Virus record (IMG/VR): IMGVR_UViG_3300027896_000094
Coordinates: 1-41,118 of that record
Strand: one strand, 5' to 3'
Length of the DNA: 41,118 nucleotides
Origin: a virus
Below, one piece after another: positions 21,718-29,066 of this stretch; positions within the stretch are counted from its first letter, which is position 1; every line of letters starts with the position of its first letter. Under the pieces are notes generated by a model that was given only the letters and a program-made list of their open reading frames with translations, did no database searches and was not told the origin of the DNA. Position numbers and translations under genes: made by a program.

Positions 21718-23279
21718 TGTGCGGACTGTCGGGGATCGTCATCACCCAGCCCAAGCTCATTCCCATGGAGCTCGTGAAGACCATTTTCTCACTGCTGATG
21801 GAAGAGAATGATGACCGAGGCGGCCATTCGTGGGGCGCCTGGGGATCCAGGAAGGCTCCGATTCGGGGCCTGGGAAAGTACAGCACGAACAGAGCCCCGC
21901 TGCATGCGTGGTTGAAAGACTTCCGCTTCATGGAGGGAGGGCCGACGTTTCTGTTTGGCCACACCCGCTTTGGAACCCACGGTGGCAGGACGATCGAGAA
22001 CTCCCATCCATTCGAGGAGGGCAACATCACCCTGGCCCACAATGGGGTCGTCGAGGTCGAAGGTTACACTACCGAGGATCACGCCGTGGATTCAGCCAGG
22101 ATCGCCATCGCTCTCACGCAGAAGGGCTATGTGGGCGGGATGGCGTGCGTCATGGGCATGTGCTCGTTGCTCCTGAGCGTGGACGGCCAGCCTCTGGTCT
22201 ATCGCCACGACCAGGTCCTCAACTACGCGCAGTTCCCATGGGGGTCCGCCATCTCCAGCACGTTCTGTGACCTGGAGCTGACTGTGGTCAAGCGCCTGGG
22301 ACTCGAGCCAGTAGGGGGCGTCCAGAACGTCCCAGAGAACACCTTCTGCCAACCTGGCTTCGGCCTCATCAATGTGTCGGCGCCGGGCAAGGAGCGTCCG
22401 AAGTATGTCCCGCCTGAGCCCAAGAAGAGGACCTGGTATGGCGGCCTTGCGGTTGATGAAGACGACGATCGATTCTCGGGGAACAGACACGACATGCGAT
22501 ACGACGAGGACAACGGGGGCATGTGGAAGCCTGGCCATGTCTGGAGCATTAAGCGTGGCCGCTATGTGCCGCAAGAAGAAGCAGATAGCGCCACTATTCT
22601 CAACGGATGGAACACTCGCAGCTGGAACAGAGAGAAGCAGTGCTGGGAGTATCCCGAAATCGTGGCGGGAACCCAGACCGCACTCGGCCTGGTCACCATC
22701 GACAAGACGGCCGCGTCTGGTGGCAGCCAGGAATTTAGTGGCAAGTCCGATCTCCCTAAGGCCAAGGAAATCAAGTCAGTGCGAGCCATTCGGGCGGAGA
22801 TCAAGGCTAAGGTTAAGGCTGAAGCCAAGGCAAGGAAGGCTCGGATCGCATCAGCGAAAGCCGAGGCTGAGTCCATCATCAAGAGGTCCCAGGACAGGCT
22901 TGCGGCAGCTCAAAGGGCTGCAGCGCTCGACACCGAGGACGACGAGCCGATGTTCGAATGCACAGGCTGCGGCTACCCGTGCGCGATTGAAGACATATCC
23001 GTCTGCGTCACTAACTGGTCATCAGGCCTGGAGGTGCCGCTGTGTCTCGATTGCATCACAGATGAGATCGTCAAACAGGGCGAGATCGTGGTTCTCAGGC
23101 CGTTCAATGCGCCGACAGTGACCGCAATGGATGACTTCGGCAATGCCCTTGACGTTCTCGAGGCAGAGATCGTCGAGGCGGATCCAGATATCCCGCCCTT
23201 GGACACGTTGACCGACAAGGCTAAGGAGGAGCTGGAGGAGTACATCACGAAAAACTATGGGGAGCCACGCCATGTATAG
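21717..23279 (+). CDS. Class II glutamine amidotransferase with coiled coil and zinc ribbon
   Basis: A 520-residue protein beginning MCGLSGIV: after Met removal Cys2 is the N-terminal nucleophile of class II (Ntn) glutaminases. Supporting motifs are GHTRFGTHGG (81-90), NSHPFE (95-100) and LAHNGVV (106-112), the glutamine-binding set seen in GlmS, PurF and GATase_6 enzymes. No synthetase, PRTase or isomerase domain follows. Instead the middle (about 330-400) is a Lys/Ala/Glu-rich helical stretch and the C-terminus carries a CTGCG/CLDC zinc ribbon (about 413-445). It should release ammonia from glutamine for a partner, and the adjacent amidoligase-like protein is the obvious candidate. AGGAGG precedes the start. 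It is too divergent in its second half to be a housekeeping amidotransferase. Confidence 0.85.
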   Translation: MCGLSGIVITQPKLIPMELVKTIFSLLMEENDDRGGHSWGAWGSRKAPIRGLGKYSTNRAPLHAWLKDFRFMEGGPTFLFGHTRFGTHGGRTIENSHPFEEGNITLAHNGVVEVEGYTTEDHAVDSARIAIALTQKGYVGGMACVMGMCSLLLSVDGQPLVYRHDQVLNYAQFPWGSAISSTFCDLELTVVKRLGLEPVGGVQNVPENTFCQPGFGLINVSAPGKERPKYVPPEPKKRTWYGGLAVDEDDDRFSGNRHDMRYDEDNGGMWKPGHVWSIKRGRYVPQEEADSATILNGWNTRSWNREKQCWEYPEIVAGTQTALGLVTIDKTAASGGSQEFSGKSDLPKAKEIKSVRAIRAEIKAKVKAEAKARKARIASAKAEAESIIKRSQDRLAAAQRAAALDTEDDEPMFECTGCGYPCAIEDISVCVTNWSSGLEVPLCLDCITDEIVKQGEIVVLRPFNAPTVTAMDDFGNALDVLEAEIVEADPDIPPLDTLTDKAKEELEEYITKNYGEPRHV

Positions 23280-24042
23280 GTTTCACCAGGTTCTTAGCGC
23301 GACACACAGTCCGCACAAGGCCCTCGCAGAATCCACCCCCTCGGCAGCGATGCTGGGGGGGATCTGGATGGAGGCTAACGTCGCCATCAAGATGGGGTTC
23401 GAGCCATGGCTTCCCGACGGGCTCGGGATGGATATGGAGGAGATCGCAAGGTATGATCTGCAGGCCGACCGCGTGGTCGAATGCCTGGACGGTATCCCTG
23501 GGCTGGAGTATCAGCCTGTACTGTCCTGGCCGTGGGGCAGCGACGAAATTGTGTCCGTGCGGCAAGCCGAGGGTCACCCCGACTTCCTGGCCTCTGTTGA
23601 GCACGAGATCATCGACCTCAAGACCACGGAGTATCCGACCGAGGAGCTGCTTAACAGACTTCTCCATTCAATACAGATGTGTTCATATATTGCGGCTTAT
23701 GAGTGTGAGCACGGAGTCATGCCATCGCTCCAGATCATTCTCGCCAGTCGCTTGGTCGAGCCCGAGCCCGTGTTGTTCAACAAGAACGGGACGGTCAGCC
23801 TGTCCGGCCAGAACGCGGACCACGCCTCGCTGCTTGAGGCGGTGTCGCTTATGGGCGACAAGGCCGACGAACGACACTGGGCGATGGTGTACAAAGCGCC
23901 AGTGTGGTGCCCCATCATGGTGGGGACGCTGGACGTGGACGAATGCCGCGAGCTGGCGAGGATCGGGACGATCTTTCTCGACGCCGGCCTTGCCATCTTG
24001 AACACAGGGCTTGCGGAGTCAATCTATCGGCCCTATACTTGA
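23272..24042 (+). CDS. PD-(D/E)XK exonuclease, RecB/Cas4-like
   Basis: A 256-residue nuclease-like protein. The core motif reads GHPDFLASVEHEIIDLKTTE: the first Asp, then Asp-x-Lys on the following strand. The helix LLNRLLHSIQMCSYIAAYE carries the Gln typical of RecB-family nucleases. No Cys cluster for an Fe-S site is evident, unlike Cas4 or AddB. Followed by a Sak4-like ATPase and an SSB-like protein, it probably supplies the 5'-3' resection step of a phage recombination system. Start at 23272 because GGGGAG is 7 bases upstream; it overlaps the amidotransferase stop by 8 bp. Confidence 0.75.
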   Translation: MYRFHQVLSATHSPHKALAESTPSAAMLGGIWMEANVAIKMGFEPWLPDGLGMDMEEIARYDLQADRVVECLDGIPGLEYQPVLSWPWGSDEIVSVRQAEGHPDFLASVEHEIIDLKTTEYPTEELLNRLLHSIQMCSYIAAYECEHGVMPSLQIILASRLVEPEPVLFNKNGTVSLSGQNADHASLLEAVSLMGDKADERHWAMVYKAPVWCPIMVGTLDVDECRELARIGTIFLDAGLAILNTGLAESIYRPYT

Positions 24043-24084
24043 TGCACGGGGCAATGAGGCCCAAGCAAACACAGGAGGTAAACA

Positions 24085-24810
24085 TTGAGAGTAGTTGATT
24101 TCAAGACCCCGATCGCCAAGAAGGCCAGGGCTCACGTCCTGTTGCACGGCGAGAGTGGCGCAGGCAAGACAACCTTTGCGGTCACGGGCGGCCGCCCCGT
24201 GGTGGTGTGCTTGGAGGCCAAGGCGGAAAACACGATCCTGTCGATCAATCCGGACGCGATGTTCATCGTGCCCGAGTCGATCGACGATCTTCGTGCCATT
24301 GCCAAGGCGCTTCGAGACCCAGCCAGCTACGCGAAGGAATTCCCCGGCATCGACAAGGCCACTCGCCTTGTGGTTGATTCGTGGACAGAGATGACGGCCC
24401 TGGTCGGTGGCTGGATTGGTGGCGGGGCTCAGATCAGCCTTCCCCAGTACGGCGATCTTCAGCGGGTTGTCTTCGGGCTGCTCGGCATGGCGCAAGCTGG
24501 CCCGCTACCCTCCATCGTCATCGCTCGCTCTGAGGTTCAGGAGCAGGGTGGTGGGGTGCTGCGGGTGAGCAAGATCGTGCCGGCTAGTCTTGGGAAGTCC
24601 GTCGCCCAGCTCCCAGGCAAGCTCGTGGCCACACTTCAGGCCGTGAGCGTCAATGACAAGGGTGAAACCTACACCATCGAGTCCGGACCCAGCGACTCGG
24701 CCAGAAGGTCAGGTCTGCCCTGGCTTAAGCCATCATGGGATCCAGCGACAGACGGGAATGCTGACAAGATGTTGGCGGTGATCGAAGCAGGACCCAAGAG
24801 AGGGGGCTGA
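24085..24810 (+). CDS. Sak4-like RecA-fold ATPase
   Basis: A 241-residue ATPase with Walker A HGESGAGKT (21-29) and a later acidic strand LVVDSWTEM that serves as Walker B. The family (AAA_24; phage nucleotide-binding protein) includes Sak4, which promotes single-strand annealing together with an SSB. Translation starts at TTG 24085, eight bases after AGGAGG; no ATG fits. Partner genes for nuclease and SSB flank it, which strengthens the recombination role. Confidence 0.8.
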   Translation: MRVVDFKTPIAKKARAHVLLHGESGAGKTTFAVTGGRPVVVCLEAKAENTILSINPDAMFIVPESIDDLRAIAKALRDPASYAKEFPGIDKATRLVVDSWTEMTALVGGWIGGGAQISLPQYGDLQRVVFGLLGMAQAGPLPSIVIARSEVQEQGGGVLRVSKIVPASLGKSVAQLPGKLVATLQAVSVNDKGETYTIESGPSDSARRSGLPWLKPSWDPATDGNADKMLAVIEAGPKRGG

Positions 24811-24811
24811 C

Positions 24812-25039
24812 ATGGCTAGATTCTGGAGATTTCTTGGCCCAGGCAATTACCGAGTCGAGGTAGCCACCCCCGGCGACGAGCCCATCCAAGCCCACATGAA
24901 ACCAGCGCCAACCGTGGGACGTGGGACGTTTATGGAAATCGTTGATGAGAACGGGCTTAGTGTCTATGTAGACACTGATTCGTACGACCATGTCGTTCAA
25001 GTGCCATACGTCAGCAAGCAAGATCGCCACCAGCGATAA
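24812..25039 (+). CDS. Small hypothetical protein, 75 residues
   Basis: A beta-rich soluble protein (MARFWRFLGPGNYRVEVATP, then GLSVYVDTDSYDHVVQVPY). It starts one base after the Sak4-like stop, behind a G-rich site, and sits inside the recombination module between the ATPase and the SSB-like gene. Unknown; possibly a small accessory of that module. Confidence 0.6.
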   Translation: MARFWRFLGPGNYRVEVATPGDEPIQAHMKPAPTVGRGTFMEIVDENGLSVYVDTDSYDHVVQVPYVSKQDRHQR

Positions 25040-25054
25040 CCCAAGGAGAAAAGC

Positions 25055-25597
25055 ATGGCAGACATCAAGTTAGGACTCACGAAGAAGGCCATCGAAGATG
25101 CGAGGGAAACCTACGAAGGTCCTCGAACGCCATTCCCTGCGACCAGGGTGGGGTATACCAAATACACCGCCCTCGTAACCGATCTCGCGATCAAGGAAGG
25201 CACCGGCAACTACCAGGGCCAGGCATGGTTGTGGATCCAGGTCAGCAATGGGATCTACCAGGAATCGATCTTGATCAACCTGGACCCCAGCAACGTGGCG
25301 CCATCGGCCAAGCCGGAGGATGTCGAGAAGATCGTCCAGCGCAATCTGGACACGCTGCTTCGGGTCGTGAAGGTGCTGGACATCGCCAACGTGGCGGGAG
25401 ATGGCATCGACACCGGCAAGTTCGCAGCCGCCAAGGGCACCATGGTCACCTTCGGTGTCCGGCTGGGCGAGATGAACCTGAAGACCGGCTACCCCCGCAT
25501 CTATTCTTCTTTTTATGGGAAAGCAGAGGCCCTGATACCCGTCGACGCTGTGCCAAGTGTTGCAATTACTGAAGATAACTCCGATATACCCTTCTAA
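25055..25597 (+). CDS. SSB-like single-stranded DNA-binding protein
   Basis: A 180-residue protein with a beta-rich middle (YTALVTDLAI, QAWLWIQVSNG) like an OB-fold and an acidic tail ending DNSDIPF, which is close to the classical SSB C-terminal tip (DDDIPF) used to recruit partners. Its position after a Sak4-like ATPase fits phage Sak4/SSB pairs. The protein also resembles DUF669-type SSBs. AAGGAG precedes the ATG. A long hairpin follows the stop. Confidence 0.7.
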   Translation: MADIKLGLTKKAIEDARETYEGPRTPFPATRVGYTKYTALVTDLAIKEGTGNYQGQAWLWIQVSNGIYQESILINLDPSNVAPSAKPEDVEKIVQRNLDTLLRVVKVLDIANVAGDGIDTGKFAAAKGTMVTFGVRLGEMNLKTGYPRIYSSFYGKAEALIPVDAVPSVAITEDNSDIPF

Positions 25598-25632
25598 AAC
25601 TTGGTACGGTCCTCACCAACATTACCGTTCTA

Positions 25633-25661
25633 GCGTCCGCTCCTATTCCGGGGGCGGACGC
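25633..25661 (+). repeat. Strong hairpin after the recombination module
   Basis: gcgtccgc (25633-25640) and gcggacgc (25654-25661) pair perfectly, with three further pairs inside (one G-U). No T-run follows, so this may be a 3' mRNA stabiliser or a Rho-assisted stop rather than a simple terminator. It marks the boundary to a run of small cassette genes. Confidence 0.6.
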
Positions 25662-25711
25662 GAAGTTCAAGCCCCTGCTCGATGCTTTGAAACCCATCCT
25701 GGGAGCCAGCC

Positions 25712-25999
25712 ATGAATGACCTTGAAACTATCCGAGCCACGCTTATGCACCACGATCCAACAATTATTGCCGCCGTGGATCGTCTAGACGCCTTTGTGAC
25801 CGGATGTGTTGCCCGTGGTGGCGAGTTAGTTGCCCGCGTCACCGAACTGGAGGCGGCGTTGAAACCCTTTGCTCGGCACCGCATCTGCGAGGACTCCTGG
25901 TATTCCTGTCCGATGTCTGGAGATGGGTGCTCCAACTATGACATGAAGGGCTGCATCTGCGGCGCGGAGCAAGTCATCGAAGTCCTCAACCCGAAGTGA
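25712..25999 (+). CDS. Small Cys-rich hypothetical protein
   Basis: A 95-residue protein: the N-terminal 55 residues form a helical, coiled-coil-like segment (VARVTELEAALKPF), and the C-terminal part holds five Cys (CEDSWYSC, GDGCSNYD, GCICG), enough for a metal or disulfide site. GGAG lies 7 bases before the ATG. A coiled-coil plus Cys cluster layout recurs in a nearby gene (27429). Unknown function. Confidence 0.6.
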   Translation: MNDLETIRATLMHHDPTIIAAVDRLDAFVTGCVARGGELVARVTELEAALKPFARHRICEDSWYSCPMSGDGCSNYDMKGCICGAEQVIEVLNPK

Positions 26000-26024
26000 A
26001 GATGTCCAAGATAAGGAACCAACC

Positions 26025-26411
26025 ATGAAGATCAAACGAACTGAACGAGGCTGGGCTGGTCACTTCATCGGTGCCCCGTCCTGCCTGTTTCGCCGGAACA
26101 CCCTGCTGGAGTGCGGGGGCATCAAGATCGTGGTTTCAACCGTGGGCCTGATGCAGCACTACAACAAGGACAAGGGCGGCTTCATGGAGATTGGACTGGA
26201 CCGCCATTACGAAACGATGGCTTTCCATTCCGATCCCGATGACCACCGCTACTCCGATGCCAATGTGCAACGGCAAGTCTATTTCAACTCCCCCTGGTCC
26301 ATCAGCGAAGCCGATGCCGATGACCACGCTAACTTCATGCACGAAACCGTAGTCCAGGAGATTGCGGATCGTCTTAAATCTGGTGAAACCTTCCCCACTG
26401 ACCGCGATTGA
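26025..26411 (+). CDS. Hypothetical phage protein (MKIKRTxRGWxGHFI type)
   Basis: A 128-residue protein starting MKIKRTERGWAGHFIGA, then CLFRRNTLLECGG. Proteins of this pattern occur in many phages of enterobacteria and related hosts from memory and have no assigned function. The first half is beta-rich with basic residues; the C-terminal part is acidic (EADADDHANF). AAGGAA precedes the ATG. Confidence 0.65.
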   Translation: MKIKRTERGWAGHFIGAPSCLFRRNTLLECGGIKIVVSTVGLMQHYNKDKGGFMEIGLDRHYETMAFHSDPDDHRYSDANVQRQVYFNSPWSISEADADDHANFMHETVVQEIADRLKSGETFPTDRD

Positions 26412-26429
26412 TCTTGTCCAGGAGGCGCG

Positions 26430-26597
26430 ATGCCCCGAAAGCATAAGAAGCCAGCCCCGCCGCCCATGGATCTCCAGGCGTTCCACAAGCGAATCCTGCT
26501 CACCGCCTACCGCTGCCTGTGGGACATGGAGCCTGGATTCAATCCTCACGAACCCACTCAACCCGGCTTCCGCGCCTTTGCCTACTTCGGCGCGTGA
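26430..26597 (+). CDS. 55-residue hypothetical peptide
   Basis: A frame MPRKHKKPAPPPMDLQAFHK, then a helical RILLTAYRCLWDMEPG and a Pro/Phe-rich end. GGAGG is 5 bases upstream. The leader TTGTCCAGGAG before it recurs before the following genes, so it belongs to a cassette-like series. Confidence 0.6.
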   Translation: MPRKHKKPAPPPMDLQAFHKRILLTAYRCLWDMEPGFNPHEPTQPGFRAFAYFGA

Positions 26598-26617
26598 ATC
26601 TGTCCAGGAGCCCGACG

Positions 26618-26821
26618 ATGCCCAGGCGAAAACCAGAGATTGTGTTCCTCGATGGCTGCCGCGACTTCAAGGCAGGCGATCCGCGACCCGAGGGTTACCT
26701 GGAGGTTCACGCCTGGGCAGAGGTCCAGGTCAAGGCAGGGCTCAACCAGATCGAGTGCCCCAGGTGCAAGCGGTGGCACTTCCCCCAAGAACATCACGAC
26801 ATCACAGCCTGCAAGGGCTGA
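26618..26821 (+). CDS. Small zinc-finger-like protein
   Basis: A 67-residue protein with a C-terminal zinc site CPRCKRWHF followed by EHHD and a final Cys (C-x2-C...H-H/C). The N-terminal part is a short alpha/beta segment (EIVFLDGCRDF). AGGAG 7 bases before the ATG decides the start over a longer frame that shadows the previous gene. Unknown function. Confidence 0.65.
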   Translation: MPRRKPEIVFLDGCRDFKAGDPRPEGYLEVHAWAEVQVKAGLNQIECPRCKRWHFPQEHHDITACKG

Positions 26822-26881
26822 TGTCCAGGAGCCGGAACCATCAACCCAACAACCATCTAGCTTTTGTCCACTGGAGGACGC

Positions 26882-27094
26882 ATGGAAGTCGTAAGGAATA
26901 GAGACATTGGTGATCCGTATGATCGGGAGTGTGATTATGCAGATCGCCTAGATGACCGTGTCGCGGAACTGGAGGCGGCGCTTGGGTTCTATGCCGATCC
27001 TAAAAACTGGAAGGAACACGAAACAGGAATCGGAATGATACCATGCGATGCGATGGACTACGGTTCCCGTGCCCAATCTGCCCTCAACAAGTAA
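26882..27094 (+). CDS. Small hypothetical protein with coiled coil
   Basis: A 70-residue protein with a helical segment DDRVAELEAALGFYADPKNW. The DNA for VAELEAAL nearly matches that for VTELEAAL in the gene at 25712 (a shared 15-base gaactggaggcggcg), suggesting shared ancestry of this segment. GGAGG is 5 bases upstream of the ATG. Unknown function. Confidence 0.6.
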   Translation: MEVVRNRDIGDPYDRECDYADRLDDRVAELEAALGFYADPKNWKEHETGIGMIPCDAMDYGSRAQSALNK

Positions 27095-27184
27095 TATCCA
27101 GAAGCCCCCGCGGTTCCCACGCGTGAAATTTTTTTTCCAGCCGTTTCCGAAAGTGCCCCACCCCTTCAAAAAAAGGAAGCAAAC

Positions 27185-27463
27185 ATGCCCTACATCGAAG
27201 ACAACCCGGATCCAGCCGCAAGGCTGGCACACTACGCATCTCAAGAGAATTGCGACGGGGAACCTTACGACACGATGCGGGCAGGGGCTGATGAGATTCG
27301 CCAACTGAGAGCCGAGCGCGCTCTCCCTGACTTTACTCCAACCCTGCATGAGTTGCAGGCCAAGATCCAGGACCTGGAGTTCCTGCTACTGAAGACCCAA
27401 CACGAACTCGACTACGAAAGGAGCAGGCATGCAATGTCCCCGCTGCCTCAAACTATCAGGTGA
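27185..27463 (+). CDS. Small coiled-coil hypothetical protein
   Basis: A 92-residue acidic N-terminus (MPYIEDNPDPAARLAHYAS) is followed by a long coiled coil (LHELQAKIQDLEFLLLKTQH). AAGGAAG lies upstream. It overlaps the next gene by 35 bp. Just upstream, an 8-base T-run behind a weak CGCG stem could be a leaky terminator. Unknown function. Confidence 0.6.
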   Translation: MPYIEDNPDPAARLAHYASQENCDGEPYDTMRAGADEIRQLRAERALPDFTPTLHELQAKIQDLEFLLLKTQHELDYERSRHAMSPLPQTIR

Positions 27464-27737
27464 TCCCGAGGATGGATCGATCCATACCTGCACGCCCACG
27501 CCACTGGTGCGCAGCCTGGAGGAGAAGATTGACGCGCTTGGCCAAGACCGCAAGGCATACACGGCCCAATACGATCGCGACCAGGTCGAAATCAAGGCAA
27601 TGTTAGTCCGCGTCGAAAGGTTGGAGTTCGCCTTGATCCACGAGATCGGTGACCTTCGGCGCTGCCCGGTGTGCAAGCACAGCTTTGTCCCTAACGATGT
27701 CACACACGATGCGTCCGTCAGGGCGTTCAAGTCTTAG
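27429..27737 (+). CDS. Zinc-finger and coiled-coil hypothetical protein
   Basis: A 102-residue protein with CPRC at the N-terminus plus a later His and Cys (HTC), a coiled coil in the middle (LVRSLEEKIDALGQ to LVRVERLEFAL), and CPVC with His at the C-terminus. Two separate zinc sites joined by a helix are likely. AAGGAG precedes the ATG. Unknown function. Confidence 0.6.
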   Translation: MQCPRCLKLSGDPEDGSIHTCTPTPLVRSLEEKIDALGQDRKAYTAQYDRDQVEIKAMLVRVERLEFALIHEIGDLRRCPVCKHSFVPNDVTHDASVRAFKS

Positions 27738-27757
27738 CCACCGGGAAGGAGGCCCGC

Positions 27758-29053
27758 ATGTTATCTCTAGCGATGATCATCAAGAACGAAGAGCACAATC
27801 TCCATCGCTGCCTGAGCTCCGTGCGGAGCCTGGTGGACGAGATGGTGATCGTGGACACTGGATCAACCGACGACAGCATGGGCATGGCCAGGTCGCTGGA
27901 CGCGCATGTGCATCAGTTCGAATGGTGCGACGACTATTCCGCGGCCAGGAACTTCGCACTTAGCAAGTGCGTCGGGGACTGGATTCTGATCCTCGATGGT
28001 GACGAGGCGCTGTATCCGGAAGACCACGAGTTGATCCGAGCCTGCATGGCGGACGATCGTTATGACATCTACACCCACCCGTTGCGCCATTTCTACCACG
28101 ACGGCAGGGCTGTTGCGCTCGATGAGCCGGTGGTCCGGTGCACCAGTGGCGAGTACCCCTACTGCTCCGACGCCACCAACCGGCGCCTCGTAAGGAACCT
28201 GCCCGGCCTGCACTGGACCGGGCGCCTCCACGAGATGATCTCCCTGCGCGCTGGCGACCACGACCTGCGCATGGGCGAGGCCAAATTCTTTGTCTACCAC
28301 TACGGCCGGCTCGACCGGGAGAACGAGGAGCGCAAGCGTGGGTTCTACCTGGACATCGCCATGAAGGAATACAGGGAGGACCCCAAGAATCCGAAGGCGC
28401 TGTTCAACTTCCTGACGCAGGCCAGGGCTGCCGAAGCCTGGGACAAGATGCTCGAGGCCTCGGAGATTTACCTGGGGCTGGGCGGCCTGGTCCCAGCGAT
28501 CGTGGCCACCATGGTCGGCGAGGCCATGCACCACGCGGGGCGCTACGACGCGGCCCTGCAATGCTTCAGGCTCGTGCTGCTCAAGACGCCAGGCAATGTG
28601 TTCGCCCTTAACCGTGTGGCTATTACGCTTATCAAGCTGGGGAGGATCAACGAGGCACGTCGGTTCCTGTATGAATCCATCATCAAGGAGCCGGCCTTCA
28701 CCTGTTCGCACTTGGTGTGGGCGGAGATGGAGGACGGTATCGGCGACAGGCCGATGGCGATCGAGATCTTGAAGCAGGGCATCACGGATAACCCAACTGA
28801 CACCAAGCTGGCCGAAGCGCTGGCTAAATTAGAGGAGGGAGAAAGACATGGGCGGATACAAGGAGCTCTACGAAGTGGAGCACACGAAGCTGATTGCACT
28901 GAGACGGGATCTCCTGGCCCTTCAGCACACGGAGACCAAGCTGATCGAGTTCATCAAGCTGGCATCGGAAGTTCTGAAGTCGGAGCTGATGGAACGGGAT
29001 CTCCAGTGGGCGACCAGGGATGCACTAGACAAGATAGAGAGCTTCCTGCATGA
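27758..29053 (+). CDS. Family 2 (GT-A) glycosyltransferase with TPR-like C-terminus
   Basis: A 431-codon frame. The GT2 domain starts MLSLAMIIKNEEHNLHRCL with VDTGSTDDS (32-40) for nucleotide-sugar binding and LDGDEAL (79-85) as the DxD-type metal site. Residues about 215-350 are helical repeats (GLVPAIVATMVGEAMHHAG; PGNVFALNRVAITLIKLG) like TPRs. This bacterial-type glycosyltransferase could modify host surface glycans or a phage protein. The last ~65 codons overlap a complete small gene (28848) in another frame and look low-complexity, so the functional protein may end near residue 365. GGAGG lies upstream of the ATG. Confidence 0.8.
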   Translation: MLSLAMIIKNEEHNLHRCLSSVRSLVDEMVIVDTGSTDDSMGMARSLDAHVHQFEWCDDYSAARNFALSKCVGDWILILDGDEALYPEDHELIRACMADDRYDIYTHPLRHFYHDGRAVALDEPVVRCTSGEYPYCSDATNRRLVRNLPGLHWTGRLHEMISLRAGDHDLRMGEAKFFVYHYGRLDRENEERKRGFYLDIAMKEYREDPKNPKALFNFLTQARAAEAWDKMLEASEIYLGLGGLVPAIVATMVGEAMHHAGRYDAALQCFRLVLLKTPGNVFALNRVAITLIKLGRINEARRFLYESIIKEPAFTCSHLVWAEMEDGIGDRPMAIEILKQGITDNPTDTKLAEALAKLEEGERHGRIQGALRSGAHEADCTETGSPGPSAHGDQADRVHQAGIGSSEVGADGTGSPVGDQGCTRQDRELPA

Positions 29054-29066
29054 GCGACACCGCTGA
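28848..29066 (+). CDS. Small coiled-coil protein overlapping the glycosyltransferase tail
   Basis: A 72-residue, strongly helical protein (MGGYKELYEVEHTKLIALRR, then HTETKLIEFIKLASEVLKSE) with its own good ribosome binding site (GAGGAGGGA, 8 bases upstream). It lies wholly or largely inside the 3' end of the glycosyltransferase frame in a different frame. Its amino-acid quality is better than that of the overlapping glycosyltransferase tail. It overlaps the VRR-NUC gene by 17 bp. Confidence 0.6.
   Translation: MGGYKELYEVEHTKLIALRRDLLALQHTETKLIEFIKLASEVLKSELMERDLQWATRDALDKIESFLHERHR

Noticed and set aside
20083-25597. 7-deazapurine or other DNA base-modification pathway involving the amidotransferase
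   Set aside because: Class II amidotransferases can be linked to such pathways, but I see no QueC, QueD, QueE, transglycosylase or thymidylate-modifying gene in the window.
27095-27184. Terminator upstream of the gene at 27185
   Set aside because: There is an 8-base T-run, but the stem before it is only about 4 bp and no transcription unit boundary is evident.
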